Positions 24,693-33,837 are shown, counted from the first letter of the stretch. The stretch is DNA of 64,000 nucleotides from Terriglobia bacterium (GCA_009841225.1 VXMF01000035.1:49411-113410), one strand, 5' to 3'. A program made the numbers and translations. The notes: generated by a model from the sequence alone, not told the origin.

Positions 24693-26015
24693 CTAGCCCG
24701 ACACAGCCTTGAGTCCGACACCCACGATCGCCGCTATGCTGGCCCAGAGCAATATGTCGTAGGCGCGGGATGGGCGGAGGGCCTGCGGCAGGCGCCGGTA
24801 GCGGAATTGCTGGGCAGCGAAGACCACTTGCAGCAGAAGGACGGCCAAGGCGATACCGCCCAGGCTCACCATGAACAGCGGGGCGCGAACATACAGGAAC
24901 AGGACCGTCCAGATCAGCGGGAGAGCCCAGGCCAGCGCGCCGATCCACCGCCTTCGCGACTCGGCGTTTGCGTATTCGAGCAGGCCGAACTGTGCGAACG
25001 CATCGGTGAACATGCGGGTGCTGGACGCGCATGCCACGAAGAGCGTGGAGTACAGGGCCGTCACCGAGCCAGTCAGGAACAGCCCCATAGCACCAGGTCC
25101 GAGCGTTTCGGTATAGATGCCAGACAGGGCTTCGATGATGCCTGGCCCCTCCGGTACCGGCCCGCGTCCGTGGAGCACGGCAGCTCCCAGGACGTAGAAC
25201 GCAGCTGTAGCGGTGGTGTAGATCAACAGCGAAGCGATTGCGTCCACGTACATCACTCGAATCCATCCACGAGCACGGGCCGCCCATTCGGACGAGCCGT
25301 CATTGGCCCCAGCGTGCGCCGCATAGCCCTTTTCGAGGCACCAATAGGGATACGAGATGATCTCGTCTGCACTCACTCCCGTCAGCCCGAACGCTGCTAC
25401 GGCTACCCCCACAGCCGCCGCGGGCAGTTCGAAAGTAAGGCCCTCCGCCAGCGTCCCCGCGCTAATGCGGTAGGGCGTCCACTGCAGAAGGACAGCGCAG
25501 ACTACGGTCACGGTCGAGAACATCGCGGTCAGCACGATCGCAGTGCGTTCGACGAAACGGTAGCCGCCACGCCACACGAGCATCGATGTGGTCAGGCCGC
25601 AGGCCCATGCCCAAACGCTCGTAGGAGCCCAAGGGAAGGCAAGGTGCAGTGCGAGCGCCACCGCACCTACAATGCCGCCGTACTGGACGAGCTGGATCAG
25701 CTTGACGCCAAACCAGACGACCAAAGACCACGAGACGCCGCGCCATCTTGGGCCGGGCAGACGGTTGAAGGAGTGGAGCGTTGTTTCACCCGAACCGATT
25801 GCGTGCTTGCCGAACTCCAGCTGCACGACTACCTTGACGGCGCAGCTGACGAAGATGACCCACAAGGCGACGAAGCCGGCCGAGGCTCCGAGGGCGGTAG
25901 TCATGATGAGTTCGCCCGAGCCGACGATGTTGGCAGTGAGGATTAGCGACGGGCCGACGTTGCGCAGCGTGCTGAGCAGGCTTCGCGGCGGTTCGCGAAC
26001 AGGAGAAGAGTCCAT
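24693..26015 (-). CDS. Nramp-like transporter lacking canonical metal motifs
   Basis: A 440-residue inner-membrane protein with about eleven hydrophobic helices, annotated by family as Nramp-type divalent metal transporter. The ATG at 26015 is preferred to the GTG at 26030. Helix 1 reads VGPSLILTANIVGSGELIMT where true Nramp proteins have DPGN, and helix 6 reads FGLTGVSADEIISYPYW in place of the Met-Pro-His motif. The metal ligands of characterised Mn/Fe carriers are therefore absent. Helix 4-8 positions are otherwise well aligned (VTALYSTLFVACASSTRMF). Substrate may not be a transition metal. Confidence 0.8.
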   Translation of the reverse strand: MDSSPVREPPRSLLSTLRNVGPSLILTANIVGSGELIMTTALGASAGFVALWVIFVSCAVKVVVQLEFGKHAIGSGETTLHSFNRLPGPRWRGVSWSLVVWFGVKLIQLVQYGGIVGAVALALHLAFPWAPTSVWAWACGLTTSMLVWRGGYRFVERTAIVLTAMFSTVTVVCAVLLQWTPYRISAGTLAEGLTFELPAAAVGVAVAAFGLTGVSADEIISYPYWCLEKGYAAHAGANDGSSEWAARARGWIRVMYVDAIASLLIYTTATAAFYVLGAAVLHGRGPVPEGPGIIEALSGIYTETLGPGAMGLFLTGSVTALYSTLFVACASSTRMFTDAFAQFGLLEYANAESRRRWIGALAWALPLIWTVLFLYVRAPLFMVSLGGIALAVLLLQVVFAAQQFRYRRLPQALRPSRAYDILLWASIAAIVGVGLKAVSG

Positions 26016-26494
26016 GGTGGGCGGTGGCACTGCCCGTACCGGTGCGTTTGGCAGGGGGCTTGGGTTTCTGGGAGTGGATGCCGCGAGTTATCCGAATTCT
26101 CGATCCGTCCTATTCGCTCATCCGCTCACATCAAGATATGGCGGCTGCTGGCGAAACCTAACGATTGTATGGGAGTGAGGATCCCGTCGCCGAAGCACCA
26201 GGCAAAGGGTGCGCTCGGCTACAGCGGCACTCCAATTGCGACCACCACAATGTGGCGTGGACGAACCAGAATGGAGGACGCGAGCCCCAGACCGCCCGCA
26301 TGCAGGGTTCCCGAGGAGCGTCGACCGCTCGAAGAAACCGCGGTTCTTTACCCGCTGCATCGTTTCGCGCCCGAGTTTGAAGTCGATTCGGTGGCGGAAG
26401 CGACTTCTGATTGGTCCTGAGCAGTTCTTGGCGGATGCGCGTATCGTGAAGATGCAGTGCGCCACGGCGCTCTTGCCGGGCCACTTCGAACGAA
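26016..26494. other. Intergenic, no gene seen (479 bp)
   Basis: Several overlapping frames on both strands contain no recognised domain. Both flanking genes are transcribed away from this region, so it should hold two promoters, but no convincing -35/-10 pair was found. It is flanked by the transporter start and the enolase-superfamily start. Confidence 0.5.
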
Positions 26495-27763
26495 ATGATC
26501 ACCCGCAGAGCACTCCTCCGAACCGCGCTGGCCGTTTCCGGCGGCGCTTGGATGGCGAACTACCGGGCCCTTGCCGCTCCCTTCGAGGGGCAGGTAAGGA
26601 TCACCGCCATCAAGGCGATGCAGCTCGACTTTCAGTTCGACGGCTGCTTGATCAAGATCGAGACCGACGCCGGCCTGGTCGGCTACGGAGAGACCGGGAC
26701 AAACTCCGCGATGGCCCGCGCGCACATCGATCACTTGGCCCTTCCCGCCGCGTTTGGCGGCGGGCGTCATCCGAACGGACTGGCGCAGTTGATGGGCGCC
26801 GACCCGCTGTCCATCGAAAAGCATTTCTACCGCATGACGGCCGTGCAGCATCCTTACACCTCCCTAACAGGCACCGTCAGCGGCATCGACATCGCGCTGT
26901 GGGATCTGGCGGGCAAGATTACCGGCCAGCCGCTCTACAAGCTGCTCGGAGGGGCCTTCCGCGACGGCTGCCCGATGTATTCCCACGGCGACCGTCTGCG
27001 AGACATGCACGACAAGTCGGCCTGCCGCGATTGGGTCGCCGAGATGAAAGAGCAGCCCGAAGGCTTCGATTTCTTTAAGTTCAATCTTGACCAGGCATTC
27101 CAGATCGAAAAGCCCTACCATCCGACGCTACGCTCGGAGGAGCTGCGCAAGACGCATCGAGGCTACGCGAACGTTCGGGAGGCTGCCGGCGACGCATTTG
27201 ACATTGCTGTGGCCTGCCATGGGGAGTTCGACACGCCGAGCAGCATAGGGATCTGCAGGGCGGTCGAAGACCTCGGGCTGATGTTCGTCGAAGACGCCTT
27301 GAACACACGCTACTCCGACGGATGGAAGGAGTTGAAGCGAGCCTCCCGAGTGCCGCTGCTGACGGGCGAGAAGCTCGAGCTGCTGCGCGAGTTTAAACCG
27401 TTTCTCGACGCTCAAGCGGTCGACATCATTCACCCCGACATCTCCTTCGCCGGAGGAATCACGGGCTGCCGCAAGATCGCGGACTACGCCGCACTGACCC
27501 GGACGCCGGTGGCATTGCACAACGTGGGCACGCTGGTGCGCACCTACGCTTCGGCGCACTTGTCGATGGCAATCCAGAACTTCTATCGTTCGGAGAGTTG
27601 GCTCGGCCGGCCCGGCAGGCTGCGAGAGCAGATGACTCAAGGTGAGCCTCCTGCCGTTCGCAACGGACGATTGCGCGTTCCCGAGAAGCCGGGACTGGGG
27701 CTCGACATCAACGAGGATTTCTTGCGGCGTCAGAAGCCGGCCGACGAGCCTTGGTGGGGCTAG
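26495..27763 (+). CDS. Tat-exported mandelate racemase/muconate lactonizing enzyme-like protein
   Basis: A 422-residue enolase-superfamily enzyme, which abstracts a proton alpha to a carboxylate in acid sugars (typically dehydration). The N-terminus ITRRALLRTALAVSGG is a twin-arginine signal, with cleavage likely after ALAA. The capping domain follows, then the barrel with FFKFNLDQAF, metal ligands in VACHGEFD, MFVEDALN and LTGEKLE, and IIHPDISFAGGITGCRKIAD. LHNVG holds the position of the C-terminal catalytic His/Asn segment. Length is normal. The context (GH88 downstream, sulfatases nearby) suggests acid-sugar turnover, though the substrate is not known. Confidence 0.88.
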   Translation: MITRRALLRTALAVSGGAWMANYRALAAPFEGQVRITAIKAMQLDFQFDGCLIKIETDAGLVGYGETGTNSAMARAHIDHLALPAAFGGGRHPNGLAQLMGADPLSIEKHFYRMTAVQHPYTSLTGTVSGIDIALWDLAGKITGQPLYKLLGGAFRDGCPMYSHGDRLRDMHDKSACRDWVAEMKEQPEGFDFFKFNLDQAFQIEKPYHPTLRSEELRKTHRGYANVREAAGDAFDIAVACHGEFDTPSSIGICRAVEDLGLMFVEDALNTRYSDGWKELKRASRVPLLTGEKLELLREFKPFLDAQAVDIIHPDISFAGGITGCRKIADYAALTRTPVALHNVGTLVRTYASAHLSMAIQNFYRSESWLGRPGRLREQMTQGEPPAVRNGRLRVPEKPGLGLDINEDFLRRQKPADEPWWG

Positions 27764-27979
27764 TGCAGTCGTGCATCCGCCTGGTCAACGGGCTCGACGC
27801 CTGGGGCCGCGAAACCAACTCATTCCCATCCGTCACAACGACCCTGTAGGGGCTCTTCTAGCTCCGTAGATTCAACGGCACAAAGGGCCTCGCATTTACC
27901 GGTCCAGAGCGCACTATTGAGCCTGGGTAACAGGGATCTGCTGGGGTGAGAGACCGGAAAATCCGCCTCGAAACCCCGG

Positions 27980-27988
27980 TGATACACT
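27980..27988 (+). promoter_or_regulatory. Extended -10 promoter before GH88 gene
   Basis: TGATACACT has the extended -10 TG followed by a TACACT hexamer at 27983-27988, ending 10 bases before the ATG at 27999. There is no Shine-Dalgarno, so a leaderless or near-leaderless transcript is inferred. Confidence 0.45.
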
Positions 27989-27998
27989 GGGAAGCCTC

Positions 27999-29114
27999 AT
28001 GCTCGAAGTGGCCTCCCTAGACGGCTCCCGCGAAGTGTTTGAGCGAGCCTTGGAGTTCGCTCAAGAGCAAGTGCGCTCCACGGCCCAGCGCGATCCCGAC
28101 TTTTACCCGATGTACACCGAGCAGGGTCGCTGGCGCCACGACAAACCGGCGTGGACCCATTGGTGCGACGGTTTCCTGCCAGGCATGATGTGGATCTTCG
28201 CCAAGCGTACTGGCAGCACCGAGTGGATGAAGCTGGCGCAGCGGTACACGGAGCCGCTAGAGCCTCGCAAGATGGATCGCGATGTCCATGACTTAGGCTT
28301 CATCTTCTTGTCCACATATCACCGCTGGTACAAGCTCACCGGGAATCCGGATCTCGAAGACATCGTGATTCAGGCCGGTCGTACGCTAGCGCTGCGCTTC
28401 AAGGACAAGGGCCGGTACATGTCCTCGTTCATGGGGCCAGAATCGATCTTCATCGACATCATGGCCAATGTGGGGGTCATCTTCTACGCGGCGCTGCGCA
28501 CCGGCGATCCGCAACTGATGGATGTCGCCATGCAGCACAGCCTCACCAGCGCTCGAGTCTTGGTTCGCGGCGATGGCAGCTCGTCGCACGAGGGCATCTA
28601 TGACCTGGAGACTGGGGAGTTCTTGCGGCAGTCGACCCAGCAGGGCTGGCGGTCGGACTCTTGCTGGGCGCGCGGCCTGGCGTGGGCGATCTACGGCTTT
28701 ACCTCGGCCTACAAGTTGGTACGCGATCCACGATTCCTGCAAACGGCCGAGCTTTGCGCCGATTACTTTCTGCAAAACGTCCCGGCCAACGGTGTGACGC
28801 CGATGGACTTTGACGCACCAGAAGAGGAGTGGCGGGACGAAACCTCCGCATCGGCGATCACGGCGGCTGGCCTATTTCGGCTCGCGAGGTTGAGCGCGGA
28901 TCGTTCCAAAGGACTGCTCTACGACCAGGCGGCGCGCCGCATCCTGCTGACGCTCGCGCAGCCGCCGTACTTGGCTTCTCAGACGCCGGGATGGGAGGGC
29001 ATTCTCAAAGAGGGGATCTACCACCTAAACCTCGGCCTCGGCGTCGGCGAGTCAGTGATGTGGGGAGAATATTTCTTCGTCGAGGCGCTGGATCGAGCGC
29101 TCGGTCCCGCATAG
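27999..29114 (+). CDS. GH88-family unsaturated glucuronyl hydrolase
   Basis: A 371-residue (alpha/alpha)6-barrel hydrolase that hydrates the double bond of the 4,5-unsaturated uronic acid left by polysaccharide lyases. Family features are RDVHDLGFIFLSTYHRWYKL (first catalytic Asp), SFMGPESIFIDIMANVGVIF (second catalytic Asp), QGWRSDSCWARGLAWAIYGF, WRDETSASAITAAGLFRLAR and VGESVMWGEYFFVEALDRAL. Length is normal for GH88. No signal peptide is present, so it acts in the cytosol on imported oligosaccharides. It follows the enolase-superfamily enzyme after 235 bases and has its own promoter candidate. No lyase gene is in the window. Confidence 0.9.
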   Translation: MLEVASLDGSREVFERALEFAQEQVRSTAQRDPDFYPMYTEQGRWRHDKPAWTHWCDGFLPGMMWIFAKRTGSTEWMKLAQRYTEPLEPRKMDRDVHDLGFIFLSTYHRWYKLTGNPDLEDIVIQAGRTLALRFKDKGRYMSSFMGPESIFIDIMANVGVIFYAALRTGDPQLMDVAMQHSLTSARVLVRGDGSSSHEGIYDLETGEFLRQSTQQGWRSDSCWARGLAWAIYGFTSAYKLVRDPRFLQTAELCADYFLQNVPANGVTPMDFDAPEEEWRDETSASAITAAGLFRLARLSADRSKGLLYDQAARRILLTLAQPPYLASQTPGWEGILKEGIYHLNLGLGVGESVMWGEYFFVEALDRALGPA

Positions 29115-29269
29115 AGCCCAGACAGGCACGTGGCCTGGTATCGCTTGCGCCCTGTGCGAAGCGCTGCAGCTTGAAGGAGCGGGGCACGAGACAGGACTCG
29201 ATGTTTCCGGTAAGTGTGAACACCTCGGAGCGAAGCGACGCAACTGCTCGGATCTTGGGCATGGCCTGA

Positions 29270-29695
29270 TCACAGCGGGTTCCGCCATCGGAGCCCGGGA
29301 AACCGGCTGAAATCAGAATCATTCGAGTGAACCTCAGCCTGATGCTCGATCGCCAGGGCGGCAATGTGGGCGTCAGTCACGAGGCTGGCACCAACGCCAG
29401 CGCTGTCAAGGATTTCCCGAAGGCGCGCTAAGTGATCGGCGCCGGGGTTGATTGGCGTTACGTGAGGGTGCTGAAACCATTCTCCTAGGTGTGCGATGGC
29501 GTCCGCCGAAGAGATGGGCCGCATCAAGACTCTCGGATGTGTCATCAGCCGCAAGAACCCAGTTGCGACGACCCACGGCACACCGACTCTCTCCACACCG
29601 TTGACCAAGCCCTCCCACCAACGCTTGGCCGCGTCATGGTGGGGTGCGCCTTGGTTGAAGGCATAGACGAGCAGGTTGATGTCAGGCACAATCAC
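29270..29695 (-). CDS. vapC: VapC-type PIN-domain ribonuclease toxin
   Basis: A 141-residue PIN toxin, full length for VapC. The acidic ligands are present: Asp5 in MIVPDINLLVYAF, Glu-equivalent region in WVVATGFLRLMTHPRV, Asp at TDAHIAALAIEHQAE and Asp in NDSDFSRFPGLRWRNPL. These would hold Mg2+ for RNA cleavage. The GTG start at 29695 overlaps the vapB stop. Unlike the other PIN genes in this window apart from 53996, nothing is missing, so this pair is likely functional. Confidence 0.9.
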   Translation of the reverse strand: MIVPDINLLVYAFNQGAPHHDAAKRWWEGLVNGVERVGVPWVVATGFLRLMTHPRVLMRPISSADAIAHLGEWFQHPHVTPINPGADHLARLREILDSAGVGASLVTDAHIAALAIEHQAEVHSNDSDFSRFPGLRWRNPL

Positions 29696-29952
29696 TGTCC
29701 ACTCTCCGCAGCGAAGTCCTGTGCCTCCAGTTCATCGTTGAGCTGGTTGAGCCTCAGCGGATCGACGCCCGGCACGAGGCGACTGCGGTTGGGGACAACA
29801 CGATATGTTGGCAGGTCGGGCGCTTGGGATCCTACTGTCATGCCTCGGCGCAGGACATCGTTCACCACCTGCTTGAACGACTTGTCCAACAGGCGGCTCT
29901 GCATCCTTAGGAAGTCCGCAACATCGTCGTCAAGCGTTAGAGTCGTTCTCAT
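29692..29952 (-). CDS. vapB: VapB-type ribbon-helix-helix antitoxin
   Basis: An 86-residue antitoxin. The ATG at 29952 gives MRTTLTLDDDVADFLRMQSR, a standard RHH start; the open frame extends upstream but only through its own promoter. The middle has KSFKQVVNDVLRRGM (second helix), then a tail TYRVVPNRSRLVPGVDPLRL for toxin binding. It overlaps vapC by 4 bases. The start lies 6 bases after a -10 box embedded in a palindrome, so it is probably leaderless and self-repressed. Confidence 0.88.
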   Translation of the reverse strand: MRTTLTLDDDVADFLRMQSRLLDKSFKQVVNDVLRRGMTVGSQAPDLPTYRVVPNRSRLVPGVDPLRLNQLNDELEAQDFAAESGQ

Positions 29953-29956
29953 GTAG

Positions 29957-29987
29957 ACATCATGATGTATGGAGATGTTGATGTCAA
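29957..29987 (-). promoter_or_regulatory. vapBC promoter with palindromic operator
   Basis: On the minus strand TTGACA (29987-29982) and CATGAT (29964-29959) are 17 bases apart. The -10 box is buried in ACATCATGATGT (29957-29968), a perfect 12-base palindrome, 4 bases before the vapB ATG. Repressor binding there by VapB or VapBC would block RNA polymerase, the usual autoregulation of such operons. Confidence 0.6.
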
Positions 29988-30298
29988 GATGCCCGACTAG
30001 TATGAGAAGACAACCCGCAACGCATACGTTTCGCAAATTGAGCCAATCGAAACGAACGAGGACGAATGCTTGGAACTGGTGCTCAGTCGCGATCCCCAGG
30101 ACTCCAACTGGCTTCCGATGACACCGGTAACCGGCACCCTAGCATCACCCAAGCGGGCGGCTGCCGCTGTTCAAGCCTTCAAGCCGTGGAGATCAGTGCT
30201 CGGCGTCAGTCACATCGCTTTCGCCCGGTTCAAGCTCCCCTCACACGGCAACAGCATATTAAATTTTATCTTCAACTTGAGGAGGGAGCCCGCAGGCG
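29988..30298. other. Intergenic, no gene seen (311 bp)
   Basis: Short frames on the plus strand have no family match by eye. A locally AT-rich patch lies around 30250-30275, downstream of the minus-strand sulfatase; no clear terminator hairpin with U tract was seen. Confidence 0.45.
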
Positions 30299-31657
30299 CT
30301 ATTCGACACCGGCGTTGTTCGGCCGCCAAGCCGGCATCGAGTTCAGCACCCGCCGCAGCCGGGCCTTGATCTGCAATGCTCCGGGCAGGTGACCGATCTC
30401 TGACAAAGGCTCTTTCTCGTCCCAATCGTGGGGAACATCGTAGAACCGACCGTCGTCATACAACTTGAAACGCTTGGTCCGTGCGAATCGGACCCTAGGA
30501 AACGGCACGGTCTCCAGCGCTGGGTCGCGATCATAGTGCACAAAGATCGAATCCCGCGGGCTTCCGGCTCCTCCGAGCAGTTGCGGCAAGAAGCTGCGCC
30601 CGTCAAAGGGTTCTCCCGCTGGCATCTCCCAGCCAGTCAGGTCGGCGAAGGTGGCGAAGAAGTCGCTGAACTCGATTAGGTCGTCGGACACGAGCCCAGC
30701 CGGCACATGCCCTGGCCAGAGGGCGAACATCGGCACGTGCGTGCCGTTGTCCTCGGGATATGCCTTGCCTCCCTTGACAACTCGGTCTCCCAGCATGGAC
30801 TTGAGGCTGCGGTGGGTGCCGTTGTCGCCTGTGAATAGCACCAGAGTGTCCTCTGCCAGGCCCAGCTCTTCCAAGTGATCGATCAGGCGTCCAACCAAGT
30901 GGTCCGCGTACTCGACCATGTCGGCGAAGTAGGCAGGATCGCTTCGAAACTTGGTGTTCTCGTTGATGGTCTCGCTGTGCGGTGTGGCCACGAAGGGAGA
31001 ATGCGTCAGCACCATCGGGTAGTACAGGAAGAAGGGCTCCTCCTTGTGGCGCTCGATAAAGTCAAGAGCGAAGTCGGAGAACATATCGGGCCCGTAGTCG
31101 TCCATCGAAGTGTGGAGGTATTGGCCGTTCTTGATCACCGCCGGATGCCAGAAGCGCGAAGTGCTCTTGGCCCCTGGCGGGCCGACCGCGCCGTATCGTT
31201 CCATCTCCTCCGCGGAGAGTTCGAACGGGTATGCCCAGTAGATGTACTCGTCGAATCCGGCCTCTTCCGGGGTCGTGCCGCTCTCGAACGAAGCAGTATC
31301 AGGGCCGCCCCACAACTGCCACTTGCCTGTCAGGGCGGTCGCGTATCCGCCGTCTCGCATCAAGTGCGCGAATGTGGTCTGGCCCTTGGGCATGTGCGCG
31401 AACCGCACGTAGTTCCGCCAGTTGTACTTCCCGGTCATGATCTTGATCCGAGAAGGCGTGCAGACAGGTTGCGAGTAGCAGTTCGTGAAGCGCATGCCCT
31501 CAAGTGCGATGCGCTCGAACACCGGAGTGGAATAGCTCCTGCCGCCATTGGCCGAGATGCATTCGTATCCCATGTCGTCGGCCATGATGAGCACGACATT
31601 CGGCTTGGCGAGCAAGGGTACGGTGCTGATAGCGGCAACGATCAAGAGCTTGCGCAT
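30299..31657 (-). CDS. Exported sulfatase (FGly motif CTPSR)
   Basis: A 452-residue arylsulfatase A-like enzyme with a Sec signal peptide (MRKLLIVAAISTVPLLA). Metal ligands lie in VVLIMADDMGYECIS (21-35). CTPSRIKIMTGKYNWRNY (66-83) holds the canonical C-x-P-S-R, so Cys66 should become formylglycine. FTGDNGTHRSL and HVPMFALWPG are further family elements. Length is near the lower end for the family but complete. It is divergent from the FG-GAP protein gene at 31716, with overlapping promoter candidates between them. Sulfate-ester substrate is not known. Confidence 0.93.
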   Translation of the reverse strand: MRKLLIVAAISTVPLLAKPNVVLIMADDMGYECISANGGRSYSTPVFERIALEGMRFTNCYSQPVCTPSRIKIMTGKYNWRNYVRFAHMPKGQTTFAHLMRDGGYATALTGKWQLWGGPDTASFESGTTPEEAGFDEYIYWAYPFELSAEEMERYGAVGPPGAKSTSRFWHPAVIKNGQYLHTSMDDYGPDMFSDFALDFIERHKEEPFFLYYPMVLTHSPFVATPHSETINENTKFRSDPAYFADMVEYADHLVGRLIDHLEELGLAEDTLVLFTGDNGTHRSLKSMLGDRVVKGGKAYPEDNGTHVPMFALWPGHVPAGLVSDDLIEFSDFFATFADLTGWEMPAGEPFDGRSFLPQLLGGAGSPRDSIFVHYDRDPALETVPFPRVRFARTKRFKLYDDGRFYDVPHDWDEKEPLSEIGHLPGALQIKARLRRVLNSMPAWRPNNAGVE

Positions 31658-31666
31658 GGACCGACC

Positions 31667-31705
31667 ATTCTAGATTGGGTCTTCGCTAACGTTCATCGCT
31701 AGACT
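31667..31705. promoter_or_regulatory. Divergent -10 boxes between sulfatase and FG-GAP gene
   Basis: On the minus strand TAGAAT (31672-31667) ends 9 bases before the sulfatase ATG at 31657. On the plus strand TAGACT (31700-31705) ends 10 bases before the ATG at 31716. No Shine-Dalgarno precedes either start and no good -35 is visible, so leaderless transcripts from a shared 58-base region are inferred. Confidence 0.4.
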
Positions 31706-31715
31706 ACTGTTCGAC

Positions 31716-32990
31716 ATGTGGTTCCGGTGCGATTTGGACCTTGTTCTGGCGATTACGCTACTGGCTTCTCTCGTTTTCTGTCGCGCGCCAAGCGAATCTC
31801 CAAGCCAGTGGCCGGACGGAGCGTGGGCGCGGCATACCATTGACGACTCGTCCTTAGGCGCCGACGGTGTCCGTCTCGCAGATATCAATGGGGATGGCCG
31901 CTTGGATATCACCTCCCCGTGGGAGCAGGGCGGGAAGGTCCGCGTCTACCTGAATCCCGGACCCGACGGACTGCGGGATCGCTGGCCCGCTGTCACCGTG
32001 GGCGAGGTCGGAGATCCCGAGGATGCTGTATTCGTTGACCTCGATGCCGACGGGAACATGGATGTGGTCAGCTCGTGCGAGGGGAGCACGCGGTCGATCT
32101 TCGTGCATTGGAGCCCAGCGGACCGCGACAAGCTGCTGGAGCCAGATGCTTGGACCACCGAGGAACTGCCAGCGGCTAGTGGAGCTGCCAAGTGGATGTT
32201 CGCGCTGCCCGCCCAGATTGACGGCAAGCATGGTACCGACTTGATCGCGGGCGCCAAAGGTGAGGGAGCACAGATCGGCTGGTTCGAGGCCCCGCCGGAC
32301 CCACGGGATCTGGCGGCATGGGAGTTTCACCCGCTTTACGACGCGGGCTGGATCATGACGATCCGGCAGCAAGACGTCGACCTAGACGGCGACCCGGACA
32401 TCGTGGCCACGGATCGGACCGGCGAGCGGCGCGGCGCGCTGTGGCTCGAGAACCCCGGGCGGGACAGTGCCGTCAGCACCCGATGGGACGAGCACCGCAT
32501 TGGATCCGTGGGCGACTACGAGGCGATGCACAACGCCGTCGCGGACTTGGACGCCGACGGCTTGGAAGACCTGCTGGTCGCAGTCAAGGGAGAGCCGATT
32601 CGGTATCACAGACGGACCCGACGGCAGCCGCCGAGCTGGGAGACACACTTGATCGAGATTCCGGCGGGCGCCGCAGGGGGCAAGGCCGTAAAGGTAGCGG
32701 ACGTCGACCTAGATGGGCAAGCCGATCTGATCGTGTCGTGCGAGCATGCAACAGACGGGAAGATCGGCGTGTACTGGCTTGATCATGGTGGTGCTCCTAC
32801 CGGATCACAGTGGATGCCCACTTCGATCAGTGGCCCCGAGGGCTTCATCTACGACTTGCTCCAAATGACGGACCTAGATGGTGACGGGGATCTTGATGTA
32901 CTCACGCTTGAAGAGAAGGGACCGTATCTCGCGGAGGGATACCAGGGCAGGGAGTTGGGAGTGATCTGGTACGAAAATCCCGCCCGGTGA
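31716..32990 (+). CDS. Exported FG-GAP/VCBS-repeat protein
   Basis: A 424-residue extracytoplasmic protein. The N-terminus has a hydrophobic signal (LDLVLAITLLASLVFC), possibly a lipoprotein with Cys22. At least six calcium-loop repeats are visible: DINGDGRLD, DLDADGNMD, DVDLDGDPD, DLDADGLED, DVDLDGQAD and DLDGDGDLD, spaced about 50-80 residues, as in seven-bladed beta-propellers of the FG-GAP/integrin alpha type. Such proteins bind Ca2+ and often polysaccharide or surface ligands. It is divergent from a sulfatase, which suggests a shared role in sulfated-glycan handling, but this is inference. Confidence 0.85.
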   Translation: MWFRCDLDLVLAITLLASLVFCRAPSESPSQWPDGAWARHTIDDSSLGADGVRLADINGDGRLDITSPWEQGGKVRVYLNPGPDGLRDRWPAVTVGEVGDPEDAVFVDLDADGNMDVVSSCEGSTRSIFVHWSPADRDKLLEPDAWTTEELPAASGAAKWMFALPAQIDGKHGTDLIAGAKGEGAQIGWFEAPPDPRDLAAWEFHPLYDAGWIMTIRQQDVDLDGDPDIVATDRTGERRGALWLENPGRDSAVSTRWDEHRIGSVGDYEAMHNAVADLDADGLEDLLVAVKGEPIRYHRRTRRQPPSWETHLIEIPAGAAGGKAVKVADVDLDGQADLIVSCEHATDGKIGVYWLDHGGAPTGSQWMPTSISGPEGFIYDLLQMTDLDGDGDLDVLTLEEKGPYLAEGYQGRELGVIWYENPAR

Positions 32991-33024
32991 GGCTGCTCTG
33001 GTGCATGGGGGTCGCCGCCTAGCA

Positions 33025-33837
33025 CTAGGTGGGATCGCTTGGCTCGCTGGCTTCGGAATCGCCGTCCGGCCCACCGGACAGGAAGGATCGCATCATCCGT
33101 TTGGGCTCGGGCGTTCGGTAGGCATTGGCGAAGAAATCGACACTGGCGTCGATCGCATCTTCAAGGCTGCTGGCATCCCAGTGCTTGAACAGTGCCTTCT
33201 GATCGCGAATTGCTGATGCTCCTGCCGCCAGCACCGACGCCAAGCACTGTTCTACTGCAGTGTCCAGATCGCTTAGCGCCACCGGACGTCGGACGAAACC
33301 CATTGCGTAGGCATCGTCTGCGCTAATGATGTCGCCTGTGAGCACGAGATCCCGCGCCCTGCCGGCTCCGATGATGCGAGGGAGCAAGGCCGCTTCGATC
33401 ACAGAGGGAATGCCGACCCTCACCTCGGGCATTCCGAATTTCGCATTCGCCGATGCCACGCGCAGGTCGCAACTTGCCGCGATTTCCATCCCACCTCCGA
33501 GGCAGTAGCCGTTGATCCGGGCTATGGTCGGCACTGGGTGCTCTCGCAAGCGAAGGCACAGCTCGTGCAGGGTGGTGATGAACTTCCGAGCGGTGTCCGG
33601 CTCGAACCCCGCCATCTCGCGCATGTCTGCCCCGCCGATGAAGGCTCGCTCGCCTTTGCCTGTGAGCACGACGGCTCGGACGGCCTGCTCAGACGCAAGC
33701 CGACGCAGGTGCTCGATCAGGAGGCGGACCAGTCCGCTGTCGAGAATGTTCAGTTTGCGCTGGTTGTCGACGCTCAGGAGGACAACCGTTCCGGCTGGGT
33801 ATTCGCGGCGATCTATGCGAATGGTTGGTCTCGCCAT
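33025..33837 (-). CDS. Enoyl-CoA hydratase/isomerase family protein
   Basis: A 270-residue crotonase-fold protein. The oxyanion hole is formed by ERAFIGGADMREMAGF and the signature INGYCLGGGMEIAASCDLRV; FGMPEVRVGIPSVIEAALLP follows. In the second glutamate position of typical hydratases (GxxxE) the sequence reads PEVRVGIPS, so one Glu is kept near EVRVG and the other region has GGGMEIA with a Glu. The function could be enoyl-CoA hydratase, isomerase or another acyl-CoA reaction. The C-terminal tail is Asp/Ser-rich. It is a single gene, convergent with the FG-GAP gene. Confidence 0.85.
   Translation of the reverse strand: MARPTIRIDRREYPAGTVVLLSVDNQRKLNILDSGLVRLLIEHLRRLASEQAVRAVVLTGKGERAFIGGADMREMAGFEPDTARKFITTLHELCLRLREHPVPTIARINGYCLGGGMEIAASCDLRVASANAKFGMPEVRVGIPSVIEAALLPRIIGAGRARDLVLTGDIISADDAYAMGFVRRPVALSDLDTAVEQCLASVLAAGASAIRDQKALFKHWDASSLEDAIDASVDFFANAYRTPEPKRMMRSFLSGGPDGDSEASEPSDPT

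Noticed and set aside
24579..25946. Plus-strand open frame of 455 codons
   Set aside because: Antisense to the Nramp-like gene, rich in Arg, His and Gln, with no domain.
30070..30369. Plus-strand frame of 99 codons downstream of vapB
   Set aside because: It overlaps the sulfatase 3' end, has no recognised domain and shows no start-site signal.
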